Positions 11,408 to 22,689 of a DNA stretch of 64,000 nt are shown piece after piece (within the stretch, counting starts at the first letter, position 1; each line of letters opens with the position of its first letter). The notes below the pieces were generated by a model. That model saw nothing but the letters and a program-made list of their open reading frames with translations. It searched no databases and had not been told where the DNA came from. Source of the stretch: Paguma larvata (taxonomy: Eukaryota > Chordata > Mammalia > Carnivora > Viverridae); contig CM057827.1 in assembly GCA_030068075.1 (NCBI GenBank), positions 68,214,500 to 68,278,499 of the forward strand. The letters run 5' to 3'. The position numbers and the translations under genes are program-made.

Positions 11408-11699
11408 AAAATAGGCACTGATTTTAATTTTAATTTTTATTAAAATTTTGATTTTAATCTCACCGATTAAAAGAGATGTAAAAGATACATCACCCAACTG
11501 CAAGGTGTGGGTCCTCTCCTTTCAGATTCTGACTGAGATGAACTATACCCGAAACTTTATTACATTTATGAAATTATCAGAAATCTGAACACTGGATATT
11601 GGATAATATTCAGGAATTATTGTCAATTTTCTTAGGCATGTAATAGTAAATGGCTATGTTGTTTTTGTGTTTTTTCTTTGTTTTTTTTTTTTTTGTAAA

Positions 11700-11925
11700 G
11701 AGTCTGCGTATTTATTTACAGAAAAAAAGAGCTGACATCCAAGATTTGCTTTACAACAAAGCAGGAGGGAGATGGGGGCCAGTGTGAGAATGGGGCGGAA
11801 TTGGTCGCAAGTTGTTTGTTAGAAAAGAGTGATGGGCATCAGGGTTTCATTACACGGTTTTTTAGAGATGACCTGTGTGTGTTTGAAGTTCTCTATAGTT
11901 AAAAAAAAAAAAAGGATTTTAAAAA
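11700..11925 (+). repeat. Probable old L1 3'-end fragment
   Basis: 'gtgatgggcatcagggtttc' at about 11830, then 'tgtgtttgaagttctctata' and a poly-A run at 11900-11912, resembles the 3' end of old L1M elements ('gatgggcac...gttcatta...gtttgaaattttccataataaaa'). Family uncertain. Confidence 0.4.
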
Positions 11926-12769
11926 ACAATCTTTAAAAATTTTAGATTTAGACCAGAGAGCATGGGTAACTTAGGACTGAAAGAGATGAAAGTACTCACT
12001 TGACTATTACAGTCACCTCCAGTGTGGTTGCAAACTCTAGACTGACTTGAAAATTAGGTAATGATACGTCTCAAAACCAAAGGTCAAGGCCACATGGCCA
12101 TCTTCCTTCACATTTTCTTTCGTTAATACAACTCATAGACAGTACTCCTCATTTCCTGTCAAGATTGCAGACCAGTAAGCATGACGGATACCCTTCGGTT
12201 ATTTACAAAGACAATCCCCAAAGTATATCCGAGACGTCTTTTTTTTTTTTTAAATTTTTAAGTAATAAGAAAATTTTTACTTGAGGAAGATTTAGAAATA
12301 AGTCTAGAAATATTTAAGAATACAAATGCATAGTATTGGTATTGAGCAACTTAAACAGGAAATAGGATATATTCAATTGATAAATCCAGCTTAAAGTATT
12401 TTAAAAAGTTTTGAAAATGGCATCAAATATTAGCCAAATCTCTCTTACAAAATTTTTGCTAAATTTGCTTAACTTATAAACCAGATAAGATTTATAGGTG
12501 GAAATCAAACGCCCAAAAAAGACTAGATTTTTAAATTTATAATTTTGCTATTTCATGTATTAATTTTGAAAACAAAGCAACCTTTCATTAGTGATTCTAT
12601 TGTTTAAGAAGTTAAGCAAGTTTTTCTGCCCACAAAAACCACCCCTAGACTTGAAACAAAACAAAACAAACCCTCACATCTTTAACAAGTGAATTGCTCA
12701 CTACAGACCTAAAAAAAAGAAAAAAAAAGTTTAATACAAGGACTTAGAAGTGAATTTTGGGAGCCCTGA
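11926..12769. other. AT-rich unassigned sequence
   Basis: No gene or named repeat recognised. Short homopolymer T and A runs occur, for example 12239-12251. The composition changes sharply at about 12770, where the CpG-rich segment begins. Confidence 0.5.
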
Positions 12770-13303
12770 TGAGAGCGACGCGCTTCTGAAATGTCACTTT
12801 TTCTGAGGCCGCCAGACAGGCAAGGGCAGGGGCGGGTGGCGGCATTAACATATTTCCTAGACGCTCCATCTCCTTGGTCCGGCATAACGATGCCTCCCAG
12901 CTCCCTGTGGACCCGAGAGCCCATCAGGCCAGAAGCAGATTAAAGCTCACACACTTCAAATTGGCGACTTGCCGCAGCTTGCCAGAAGGCGAGAGTTCAG
13001 CGCCGCTTTAATAGAGAAGTCTCTAAGCCGCCTGCTCCCCATCTCCCTCTTGCCTCGCTTTAAAAGGAAATCGCACCCTCTGCACACCTTGGCCGGCCAC
13101 CTCCTGCTCGGGCCGCTGTCCTGCAGTGGGAAGGGCCGGCCGGGGCGGGAGTGGGGGTGGTGCACTGCGCGCTTTGGGGAGCATCACTCCTCCCCACCCA
13201 AGCTGATTGCGCTGCGCACAGTGAACTGTCAGCGACGACTGATTTATAAGACCGATTTACCTTCTGGAGAGTGTAATTATGCTCGTAGTTAAGAATTAAT
13301 CAG
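12770..13303. promoter_or_regulatory. Small CpG island, candidate promoter or enhancer
   Basis: I count about 30 CpG dinucleotides between 12775 and 13260 by eye, against very few in flanking sequence. GC is clearly elevated and no SINE, LINE or LTR is recognisable. The sequence GGCCGGCC occurs twice (13091-13098 and 13134-13141). A TATA-like TTTAAAAGG lies near 13059. The 3' edge turns AT-rich, with TAATTA at 13274-13279 and AATTAAT near 13294, then a donor-like CAG/GTGAGA at 13301-13309. Known CpG islands in gene-poor regions often mark non-coding RNA promoters or developmental enhancers. That role is inferred here. The 107-codon plus frame inside is not supported as a protein. Confidence 0.6.
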
Positions 13304-13309
13304 GTGAGA

Positions 13310-15079
13310 GAATTATGGAATAGTCATTCCCCGGACTTTGAAGGACACGCGAAGTGGAGACCCACCAATGCAGCTGCAGAGCCTGTCCTACGGGAGTCCT
13401 TTGCCTCCTTGCGGGTTGCTGGGCGAGGTTTCTGAGCTAGCTGTCTTCTTTGTAAAAAGACCAAGTGAAAAATCTTGCTGAGTTTCTCCAGAAGGATAAT
13501 TCCAAGTCACCCAGCTTGAAAGGTGGGCAGAAGGAGATTTTGTGAAAAGAGGAAGTCTTGGAGACGGGATTATCTCTGAATAAGGATTTGGCTGTCGTCT
13601 CCTGTTAGAATTATTAGCTTAACTACTTTAGCTTATTCTATGGAACAGCCTCATTTTAGAAATATTTTCTTTGTTCTTTTTGCTAATATGTATTCCCTTC
13701 ACCTCAGTAATATGGCTTGAAGGCTTTCACATTCAGAGGTGTGTTCTTTGTAGATGACACGTGTGCCGGCTTTCTCTCTCCCTTTCTTTGTGGGCAGGGG
13801 CTTTTCAAGTTAATTTGCCTTGTTTCTCAAAGTGTCTCACTACCCACTCCCTACACGTCCCTTGGTGTTTCCATTGGGACATGGTAGACTATTTTGTATT
13901 ATCTTTGAGGAAAATTTCTAAGAGCCCCATGACAAGTACCTTTGCAGTCCGATCACATAACCCATTACTATTAAATTTTGCAGAAAAGTAGCTGCAGTAG
14001 AAACAAAGGGTAGTTCAGACTGAATGAGATTGCTACAGTATGTAAAACCAGGCCTACCGCTGCCATCGTGGGATACCAGAATTCCAACAGTACCCTTCAT
14101 AAACGGAAGGAAGGGGCCATGCAGTCCATAAGTCCCGTGGTCTAGTCGTTAGCCATTCAGGCACACACAGAGCTGGGAATAAGGTTCCAAACAGACTGTA
14201 TCTTTTGTCACCTTCCTCCCCACACCCCCTTGGCCCTCTGTCCCACGTCACTTAGAGATCGGAAGTCTCCATTCTCTGATCTGGAAATTGTCTCTACCTC
14301 GGGGCCCTGGAGATTCTCCTTTGGACATCCCATTTCTGGTCCTCTTCCCTCATGGCCTTAGGTCATGTTTTGCACCTTACCCTAGGAACTTCATTTTCTG
14401 GAGCTAGGTTTTAGTTCTCAAGCTCTTGCTGGCTACAGCAGAGGTTAGGTCCTGGGAATAGAGGAGGAGGGGCATCAAGGGGAAAATCTGGTGGTTTCTC
14501 TTAGGATGGGATATCGTTAAGACATGCAGATGACTTTCCAGGAACCAAATTCACAATCTTGTAGGGTTTTCTTCTGCTTTATAATGTTAAAAATGATTAT
14601 TTTAGAAGGGGAAAGAAACTCTTTTCGACCTGTAGATGTGATTGAACAAGAACTCAGATCTACAGGAAATGAATTTTACATAATGGTACTCAACTTAGTT
14701 CTTAGGGCCACCCTCTCTCTTTGCTTTCTCAGGAGGAAGGGCAGAAAACCTATTCCCACCACCTGCTTTCTAGTCAACTGTGGAACTCAGCTGTCTGCTC
14801 TGCTGAGCGCTGCATTTCCCCTAAACCTCACCTCATCAGGAGTCCTCCAGAGATCTCAGGGCTAGAGGAGGGTTAAAAGAAGATGTTCTTCACAGAGAGG
14901 TTAGATACCAAAACTGTGTCCTTAATTCTTATTTAAGCAGAAGAACTGTGAGGAATCACTTCTATCTCATCACTCTTGCCCATTCAGCTTCCTTATTCCA
15001 ACAGTCAGTCTGTAAGGGCTTTGTTCATATGACTGTTGCTCTTTCCTATGCAGGCAGGCACCGGCGCCCTTAACTAACT
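13310..15079. other. Single-copy sequence, no gene recognised
   Basis: Unassigned flank of the CpG-rich segment. Frames such as 14524-14865 (plus) and 14054-14251 (minus) show no known domain. No interspersed repeat was recognised. Confidence 0.5.
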
Positions 15080-15235
15080 GACATGGGGGGAGGGAGCCAG
15101 GAGCCAGGTTCCAGTTCTGGCCCTGCTCCCCCAACAGCCGGCTGGTCTTGAGTGTGTTGTTTACTTTTCTGGACCTTCATTTCTGCCGGTGCGTAGTGAA
15201 GGATTGGTACTGGATCTGTCTTCCCATAAAATGTG
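15080..15235 (+). repeat. MIR SINE fragment
   Basis: Decayed MIR pattern: 'ggttccagttctggccctgc' (B-box to core region), then 'tggtcttgagtgtgttgttt' and 'ctggaccttcatttctgcc'. Orientation plus. Confidence 0.55.
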
Positions 15236-15410
15236 ATACTCGTGAGAAGGCAGGCTTGGAAAACCCTGCATACTCTCTTCTTAGAGACCCGCTACCCACT
15301 ATGCACATGGACATCCGCTTATAAAGAAATCTTTTTATTTGTTTTGACCAAGAGTTTTCCCATCTAATTTGGCCAGAGAATACCTTGACTTTTGTTCTCG
15401 TCTTCCCTCC

Positions 15411-15460
15411 CTCCCTCCTTTTCTTTTTCTTTTCTTTTCTTTTCTTTTCTTTTCCTTTCT
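15411..15460. repeat. Pyrimidine tract, (TTTTC)n
   Basis: Short CCCT units followed by several TTTTC units, directly visible. A simple repeat that may be length-polymorphic. Confidence 0.9.
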
Positions 15461-15990
15461 ATTCACATATGGTTTGTTAATATTCTCAGAATGGGTGTTC
15501 TAAGAAACTCACTGAGGCAGATACAGAACCAAATGAATCCTTTCTAGGTTTGTTTTTCTTCTACATGTGAAATGTTGACCTACTCAAAGTATCACAATAC
15601 AGTAACCGCAATATGTTGTTTTAGTTATTGTTTAATTATTATATAATTATGCTTACAGGATTCTTAAGCATTATTGAAATATAGGTTAAAATAAACAAGA
15701 TAAAATGTAGCCTAAGAGAGTATCACCATATTTGTTTAGCATTCTTGAGATTGAGGTGATCTGTATTAAAGAAAAAAATATATATACCTAGAATTTACCA
15801 TTAATGCTAATAATATTTCATATCTGCTATCCATTTTTTTACTTACTCAAAGTAACACAGAAGGTCTTAACCTTCTACTGTGTTTAAATGCCACTAACTA
15901 TCTAAGAGATAGTCAAATATTAGCGTTGTTTCTTGAAACAATGTTTTTAATGTATTAACCAAAAATATATATGATTACAAAAGACACTTA
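15461..15990. other. AT-rich unassigned sequence
   Basis: No gene or named repeat recognised between the pyrimidine tract and the SINE. Confidence 0.5.
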
Positions 15991-16007
15991 TTAAAATACA
16001 TTTATCA

Positions 16008-16206
16008 GGGGCACCTGGGTGTCTCAGTTGGTTGAGCGGCCGACTTTGGCTCAGGTCATGATCTCGCAGTCTGTGAGTTCGAGCCCCGCGTTGGGCTCTG
16101 TGCTGACGGCTCAGAGCCTGGAGCCTGCTTTGGATTCTGTGTCTCCCTCTCTCTGCCCTTCTGCTGCTCACGCTCTGTCTCTATATCTCAAAAATAAAAT
16201 AAAACA
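16008..16206 (+). repeat. CAN-SINE (SINEC_Fc) with perfect 17-bp target duplication
   Basis: Starts GGGGCACCTGGGTGTCTCAG and keeps the pol III A and B box regions ('gtgagttcgagccccgcg' at about 16073), the 'gagcctggagcctgc' middle, the CT-rich segment and an A-rich tail. TTAAAATACATTTATCA occurs at 15991-16007 and again at 16207-16223 without mismatch, so both ends are defined. A fairly young insertion. Confidence 0.97.
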
Positions 16207-16246
16207 TTAAAATACATTTATCAAAATAGTTTTAAAAATTTGTCAT

Positions 16247-18634
16247 ATATGGGCTTCTTTTTCAGTTTGTTCATTTATTTATTTATATTTTTTATTTAAA
16301 TTTTAACCTACAGTGCAATATTGGTATCAGGAATAGAATTCAGTGATTCATCACTTACATACAACACCCAGTGCTCATCGCAGTGTCCACTTTAGTACCC
16401 ATCACCCACTTAGCCAATCTCCCACCCACCTCCCTCCATCAACCCTCAGTTTGTTCTCTATCATTGAGTCTCTTGTTGTTTGTTTCCCTCTCTTCTCTTC
16501 TACCCTTCCCCTACGTTCATCTGTTTCATTTCTTACATTTCACATATGAGTGAAACCATATGGTAGTTTTCTTTCTCTGGTGGACATATTTCTCTTAGCA
16601 TAACACATTCTAGCTCCAGCTGTGTCATTGCAAATAGCAAGATTTCATTCATTTGTGTGGCTGGGTAATATTCTATTGTGTATATATACATATATACATA
16701 CCTTCTTTATCCATTCATCCCAGTCAATGGACATTTGGACTCTCTCCATAGTTTGGCTATTATTGATAGTGCTGCTATAAACATTGGGGTATATGTAGCC
16801 CTTTGAATCTGAATTTTTCTATTCTTCAGGTAAATACCTAATAGTGCAATGGCTGGATCATACGGTATTTGTATTTTTATTTTCTTGAGGAACCTCCATA
16901 TTGTTCCCCGGAGTGGCTGCCCCAGTTTACAGTCCCACCAACAGGGTAAGGCGGTTCCCCTTTATCAGCATCCTCACCAACACCTGTCATTTCTGGTGTT
17001 GTTAATTTTAGCTATTTTGACAAGCATCTCATTGTGGTTTTGATTTGTATTTCCCTGATGATGAGTGATGTTGAGCATTTTTTCATGTGTCTATTAGGCA
17101 TCTGGCACCTGAATGTCTTCTTTGGAAAATTGTCTATTCATTCTTCTGCCCATTTCTTAACTGGGTTATTTGGTTTTTGGGTGTTGAGTTTGATAAGTCC
17201 TTTATAGATTTTGGATACTAACCTTTTACAAGATATGCAAAATATTACAAATATTTATTCCCATTCCATAGGCTGCCTTTTAGTTTTGCTGATTGTTTCC
17301 TTCGCTATACGGAAGACTCTTATCTTGATGAAGTCCCAATAGTTCACAATAGTTCATGTTTGCTTTGATTCCCCTTGCTTTCAGTGATGCGTCTAGTAAG
17401 AAGTTGCTCTGGCCGGCATCAAAGACGTTACTTCCTGTTTTCTCCTCTAGGATTTTGATGATTTTCTGTCTCACATTTAGGTCATTCATCCATTTTGAGT
17501 TTATTTTTGTGTATGGTGTAAGAAAGTGGCCCTGTTTCATTCTTCTGCATGTCACCATCCAGTTGTCCCTACACAATTTGCTGAAGAGACTGTTTTCCAT
17601 TGGATATTCTTTCCTGCTTTGTTGAAAATTTGGTGACCATAGTTATGGGTCCATTTCTGGGGTTTCTCTTCTGTTCCATTGATCTGTGTGTCTGTTTTTA
17701 TGCTAGTACCATACTGTCTTGGTGATTACAGCTTTTAATACAGCTTGAAGTCTGGAATTGTGATGCCTCCAGTTTTTTTTTTTTTCTTTTTTAGGATTGC
17801 TTTGACTATTCAGGTTTTTTTTTAAGTTCCATACAAAGATTAGAATTGTTTGTTTTAGCTCTGCAAAAAATGCTGGTGGTATTTAATGCAAAAGGGATTG
17901 CATTAAATGTATAGATTGCTTTGAGTAGTGTAGACATTTTAACAATGTTTATTCTTCTAATCCATGAGCATGGAATGCTTTTCCATTTCTTTGTTTTCTC
18001 TTCAGTTTCTTTCATAAGTGTTGTACAGTTTTGAGAGTATGGGTCTTTTACTTATTAAGTTAGGTTTATTCCTAGGTATCTTATTGTTTTTGGTGCAATT
18101 GCGAATGGGATCAATTCCTTGATTTCTTTTTCTGCTGCTTTGTTATTGGTATATAGAAATGCAACAGATTTCTACATGTTAATTTTATATCCTGTGACTT
18201 TCCTGAATTCATGTATTAGTTCTAGCAGTTTTTTGGTGGCGTCTTTGGGTTTTCTACATAGAGAATCATGTCATCTGCAAATAGTGCAAGTTTGACTTCT
18301 TCCTTGCTGATTTGGATGCCTTTTATTTCTTTTTGTTGTCTGATTGCTGAGGCTAAGACTTCCAGTGCTATGTTAAATGGTAGTGGTGAGAATAGGATCC
18401 ACGTCTTCTTCCTGAGGCTCTCAGGTTTTCCCCATTGAGGATGATAATAACTGCGGGTCCTTCATATGTGGCCTTTATGATGTTGAGGTATGTTCCATCT
18501 ATCCCTACTTTGTTGAGGGTTTCATCAAGGATAGATGTTGTATTAGATCAAATGCTTCTTCTGCATCTATTGACGGGATCATATGATTCTTATCTATATG
18601 TGTTTCTTAGCACGTCAAATGACAAGATATAGGA
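16247..18634 (-). mobile_element. Carnivore L1 LINE, 5'-truncated, decayed
   Basis: The plus-strand text at 16265-16560 is the reverse complement of the carnivore L1 3' UTR ('gatgagcactgggtgttgta' type and 'taagtgggtgatgggta' type). From about 16600 to 18634 it is the reverse complement of ORF2. Translated minus-strand pieces at 17280-17600 (contains DLNVRQKIIKILEE and LTPYTKINSKW) and 17806-18015 (contains WKSIPCSWIRRINIVKMST) are ORF2 motifs downstream of the reverse-transcriptase core. Frameshifts and stops split the frame, so it cannot make protein. The 5' part of ORF2, ORF1 and the 5' UTR are missing. A poor match of GTTTTAA...TGTCAT near 16229 and 18639 may be the old target duplication. 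A catalytic role is excluded by the breaks. Confidence 0.9.
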
Positions 18635-18779
18635 GTGGTTTTAATAAATGTCATGGTTTTAGAGTAATGGTGGAAATAAATTTCTGTAACAAGTTTAGTG
18701 TGACACAAGCATGATGTACGTAAAAAAAATAGCATGGTGTCTGTTGTAGAAGCATACTTTCCCAAGGAAAGCACAACAA

Positions 18780-18997
18780 TGTGACTGAAGGTGTCTTCAG
18801 ATCATGCTAACCTTTAGCCATGGGATCATCCCCAGCTTTTGAATTTCCAGAGATCACACTTTTCATGAAGCAAAGAAAATTTACCTGCCTTGTTTTCTGT
18901 CCATGTTTCTGACCCACAGAATATATAACCATAATACAGTGGTTGCTTTATGGCACTAAATTTTAGAGTGTTTGTTATGCAGCAATAACAAGCATAA
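18780..18997 (+). mobile_element. MLT1-type MaLR LTR, 3' part
   Basis: The 3' end pattern of MLT1 LTRs is readable: 'tgacccacagaatatataac', 'ggcactaaattttagagtg' and 'tttgttatgcagcaataac' at about 18909-18990 (compare TTAAGCCACTAAATTT and TTTGTTATGCAGCAATAG). The 5' half is too decayed to place. No internal retroviral-like region is seen, so this is a solo LTR relic. Confidence 0.55.
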
Positions 18998-19049
18998 AAG
19001 TACTGTAAGAAAGCATGTATAAGTCCCGAGAAAAGTGTTCTCACCTGTA

Positions 19050-19500
19050 ATTTTGATGTTAAGACTGTGGGACTCAGAGAGGGCAACATTTAGCTTTCTG
19101 GCGTGAGCAATGGGATGGATGGTGTTACAATTCAATGAGATGAAAAATAGAATGCTTTTGAGATAAAGGAAGGTAGAGATTATGAGATGAATTTGGACAC
19201 ATTTTGAGTTTTGATGCTTGTGTGCATTCATATGATTGTAATGCCATTCAGAACCTCAGAAGAACATCGTGGATTAGGGAGTGGACTTGAGGATATAAGC
19301 AGGTACAGAGTGATGGAAGTGACCAGTTCGGTGCACCTCACATAGCATGCATGGAGCATAAAAAGCAGAAAAAAACAATGGAGAGAGTGAGCCTGGGAGA
19401 ACCAAAACGCACTGGATAGGAGAAACTGGGGCAGGAAGGAAGTGAGATATGGTCACTGTGGGAAAGGACAACTGAGAGAAGTTGATGCCATGGGAACCGA
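19050..19500 (-). repeat. L2 LINE relic, ORF region
   Basis: 'tttggacacattttgagttt' at about 19192 and 'tgagcaatgggatggatgg' at about 19104 match, in decayed form, the reverse-complemented L2 coding region ('ggacatgttaagtttgagatgc' and 'gagcaactggaaggatgg'). Short frames on both strands here are side products. Confidence 0.55.
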
Positions 19501-20112
19501 AGGGTATTTTTCAGGCTCTGCATGCCCTTATCTTCACAGAGATTCGGATTCACTTTTTTGTCTGGTGTGGCCCCAAATTAAGAATAACTTACTAGTAGTG
19601 AGTGGCCTTTGTGCAAATAATTTATGGGAAGAAAAAAAAGAACGAGCATTGCAGCCATAGGTTAAAATAGGTAAGACATGAAACTGTTAGTTCTGGCAAT
19701 TCAAATAGTCCTAAATAATCTACAATTCATTTCCTTCTAAGAACACTCAGAAGGTAGTTCGGCTTTTTTCGTGATGACTTGGGGCCGGTTTTATGAACAT
19801 ACAGTCAGGCTTGGAATTAAATGATACCTTCCAGTGCTGCTGTTGTGGGGATGATTTAGTTTCCACAGAATGCCCATCATTCTGTAGTTGACAACACAGT
19901 GGTTTTATTCCTCTTTCTTTTAGGGGTTATTGTGGCTTGTGGTCTCCCCACATGACAATTTTTTTCTAGTTGGTGGTTTTACTCCCTCTTCTCTTCAGCC
20001 ACTCCTTCCAGCTAACTGCGGGTCTACTTCAGCCGTGTCTGTGACTCCCTTTCCCCAGTCAGAGCTGTTGTCGGCTGTCTCAGTTGCTTTTCTCTCTATC
20101 CTATATAACTAG
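19501..20112. other. Unassigned sequence
   Basis: No gene or named repeat recognised before the LTR at 20113. Confidence 0.5.
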
Positions 20113-20636
20113 TGTATTACTTTTCTATGGCTACTCTGACAAATTACCACAAGCCTAATGGCTTAAAAGAACTAAAATTTATTGTCTTACAGTTCTAGAG
20201 GTGAGAAGTTTGAAATGGGTCTCATGAGGTAAAATCAAGGTGTTCATAGGGCTATATTCTTTTATGGATGCGTTAGGGGAGAATCTGTTCCTCATACATT
20301 CCAGCTTCTGGAAACCACCCCCATTCCTCAGTTCCTTTTCCTTTACCTACATCTTCAAAGCTGGCAATATTGGATCAAGTCCTTTTCACATTGCTGTGTC
20401 TCTGGTCCCCCCTTGCCCCCCCAGCGCCCCTTCTGCCTCCTTCTTCCCCTTGTATATGGTAGTTAGATTGGGCCCAACTGGATAATCAAGGATAATCACC
20501 CCATTTCAAGGTTAGCTGATGGACAGCCTTAAAACCATCTGCGAGCTAATTCCCTTTTGTCTGTTAACAGCATATTCACAGGTTACGAGGATTAAGATGT
20601 AGCGATCTTTGGAGGGCCATTATTCTGACTTACCCA
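20113..20636 (-). mobile_element. MLT1-type MaLR solo LTR
   Basis: On the plus strand it begins TGTATTACTTTTCTATGGCT and continues 'aaattaccacaagcctaatg' and 'tgtcttacagttctagaggt'. It then has 'gagaatctgttcctcatac', 'gataatcaaggataatcacc', 'agcatattcacaggttacg' and 'ggagggccattattctg'. This is the reverse complement of an MLT1 LTR running from its 3' to its 5' end. The full length is present with no internal sequence, so it is a solo LTR of an old MaLR retrotransposon. Confidence 0.88.
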
Positions 20637-21045
20637 ACCTAGGAAAATACTAAAATAGTCCAAGAAAAATAAAGTTACCAAATAATGCAGGTAAAATTAG
20701 CCCAATGCATTCTGTGTATCAGATGACTCTAATTTTGAAGCAGCTGTTTTTACTAGATTTGGTGGCCATTTTTCCCTCAAATTTAGAGGGCTCTTCTGGA
20801 AGGTTAAATTTGCTGGAATGTGACCGTAAGATCAGAGAAGCAGAGGTTGCTTTCTACCACTTTTTAAACTGGACCAATTTGAGGAATATTCTACATATTC
20901 AGGCAGTAAAAAGATTATTTCAGAAATTCGACCAATGAATAACAAATTAAATCTTGTCTCTCCATGGTGTCTAGTTTGCAGCATTTTGAAATAGATTCCA
21001 GTCATAAGATATCTGTGTCAAAGTTGGAGCTTCAGGTTGTATCGG
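20637..21045. other. Unassigned sequence
   Basis: No gene or repeat recognised. A 77-codon plus frame at 20705-20938 has no known domain. Confidence 0.45.
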
Positions 21046-21058
21046 AAGTAGCATCCCC

Positions 21059-21284
21059 CTGGGGGGCGCCTGGGGGGCTCAGTCAGTTAAGTGTGTGATT
21101 TCAGCTCAGGTCATGATCTCACAGTCTGTGAGTTTGAGCCTTGCGTAGAGCTCTGTGCTGACAACTCAGAGCCTGGAGCCTGCTTTAGATTCTGTGTCTC
21201 CTTCTGCCCCTCCCCCATTCTCTCCTTCTCTCTCTCTCTCTTTCTCTCTCTCAAAAATAAACATTAAAAAGTTTTTTTTTTTTT
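21059..21284 (+). repeat. CAN-SINE with target duplication
   Basis: Head GGCGCCTGGGGGGCTCAGTC, pol III box region, 'ctcagagcctggagcctgct', CT-rich tract (21221-21252) and an A/T tail. Target duplications AAGTAGCATCCCC (21046-21058) and AAGTAATAGCCCC (21285-21297) agree at 10 of 13 bases. Confidence 0.93.
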
Positions 21285-21419
21285 AAGTAATAGCCCCTTT
21301 CTCAGAGAAGCAGGCATCAAGAAGGATTTTGTTTTTCCTTGAATCTGCTCCAGAGTTGAGGTGGGAGTAGAAAAAGTTTATAAATCTACTGAATTGCGTT
21401 GCATTGTAATGAGCTGTTT

Positions 21420-21485
21420 AACTTTCTCTACTTGAGGGCAGGGATTGTGACTTGTTCAACTTGATTTCCCAATTTTTGAGGTGAG
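21420..21485 (+). repeat. L2 3'-end fragment
   Basis: 'tctacttgagggcagggatt' and 'gtgacttgttcaacttgatt' resemble the L2 terminal pattern 'gagggcagggattttgtctgttttgttca'. Confidence 0.45.
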
Positions 21486-21745
21486 CACTAAGTGAGAATC
21501 TGATTTGAAAGGATCTTTAACAGAGGAGGATTGGCTAGGAGGATCATAGGGTAAGCCAGGGTCGCCTTGGAAGGGGCAGATCCATGATAAACCAAGTTGA
21601 CCTTTGTGAACAAATCCTGGATCTTTCAATACATGGATTCAGGGCTAGGCAGTTACAGGTCTAGATCTTGGTCACATCTCACCTTGAGCTATCCACGTGT
21701 CCCTGAAAACAGTATGGGTATGTGTAAATTAAATGTGGCTAAATG
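21486..21745. other. Unassigned sequence
   Basis: Nothing recognised. Confidence 0.4.
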
Positions 21746-21875
21746 ACATCATTTTAAATATAGATGCTATTGCATTGTGTAAAGTGCTAGTTTTGAATCA
21801 GACAGAGCAGGGTTTGAGGCATTTATTAGGCTGTGCTATCTTATTGTCTCTGCGCCTCAGGGCTTGCCTCAGGCT
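21746..21875 (+). repeat. MIR SINE fragment, decayed
   Basis: 'agtgctagttttgaatcaga' followed by 'gcagggtttgaggcatttat' and 'attgtctctgcgcctcaggg' follows the MIR order (B-box-containing 5' part, then the 'ctctctgagcctcag' region). Confidence 0.45.
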
Positions 21876-22047
21876 TGGGAGATCTGCTACATTTGATCTG
21901 AGCCCCAAGAAGTCTGAGACCTCACTAGTCTGCTTTTCCTTCTTTTTCCTTCTCCTAGGAGTCAGAATTTTCATGATAAAGGCCTTCTTCTTGCCACTTA
22001 CACTTCCAGATTTGTCTTTTCTTTTTCTAACCGACACCTGTTCTTCC

Positions 22048-22048
<1 letters not shown>

Positions 22049-22082
<34 letters not shown>
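22049..22082. repeat. (AC)17 microsatellite
   Basis: Uninterrupted AC dinucleotide run of 34 bases, directly visible. Long frames crossing it on both strands (21733-22092 and 21798-22082) end in Thr-His or Cys-Val repeats and are artefacts. Confidence 0.98.
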
Positions 22083-22085
<3 letters not shown>

Positions 22086-22379
22086 TTTGTGATTTGATTG
22101 AGAGTTACTTTAGAAGGAAGGATAATTCTAAATCTAAGGATCATAGAATATCAATTCTGGAAGGGCCTACTAGGGCTATACCTATGTCCATTCTGCAAGC
22201 TCCTACCCAGTCACCTTATTGCAACATCTTGAAGTCACGAGACAAACTGCACAGTCTTTAAGGGTCATTAGTTTCATGATGCAATAAATTATTTTAAGTA
22301 CTGTAAGTTTGGGATAGAATCAGATATTAGACGGAGTAGGAATAAATATCCAACTCATTGTTAAGAAAATAAAAACTTG

Positions 22380-22560
22380 GGACACTTGGGGGGCTTAGTT
22401 GGTGAAGCCTCTGACTCTTGATTTCCACGCAAGTCATGATCTCACGGTTCTGTGGGTTCGAGCCCTATGTCAGGCTCTGCGCTGATTGGGTTTTCCTCTT
22501 TCCCTCTCTTTCTGCCCCTCTACACTCACTCTCTCTCTCAAAATAAATTTAAAAAACTTA
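22380..22560 (+). repeat. CAN-SINE, shortened, with 17-bp target duplication
   Basis: Head GACACTTGGGGGGCTTAGTT, then 'aagtcatgatctcacggttc' and a reduced 3' half. AAGAAAATAAAAACTTG (22363-22379) and AAGAAAAGAAAAACTTG (22561-22577) flank it with one mismatch. An older, more diverged copy than that at 16008. Confidence 0.93.
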
Positions 22561-22689
22561 AAGAAAAGAAAAACTTGACAAATGTTTTGGCAGCTTCAGA
22601 GGTCTTTAACTTTCTCTTTATTTTAGGGAGAACCTTTGGGAAAGTTTGAGAGTATGGATCTAAATTTCTCCTCTTACTAAGGAGGAAAT

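Noticed and set aside
16008..16206. tRNA-Lys-like sequence
   Set aside because: It is the head of a CAN-SINE with target duplications, not a tRNA gene.
17280..18015. Minus-strand frames with recognisable protein motifs
   Set aside because: They are broken pieces of L1 ORF2 in a 5'-truncated, frameshifted copy and not a cellular gene.
21733..22092. Frames on both strands ending in Thr-His or Cys-Val repeats
   Set aside because: They are produced by the (AC)17 microsatellite.
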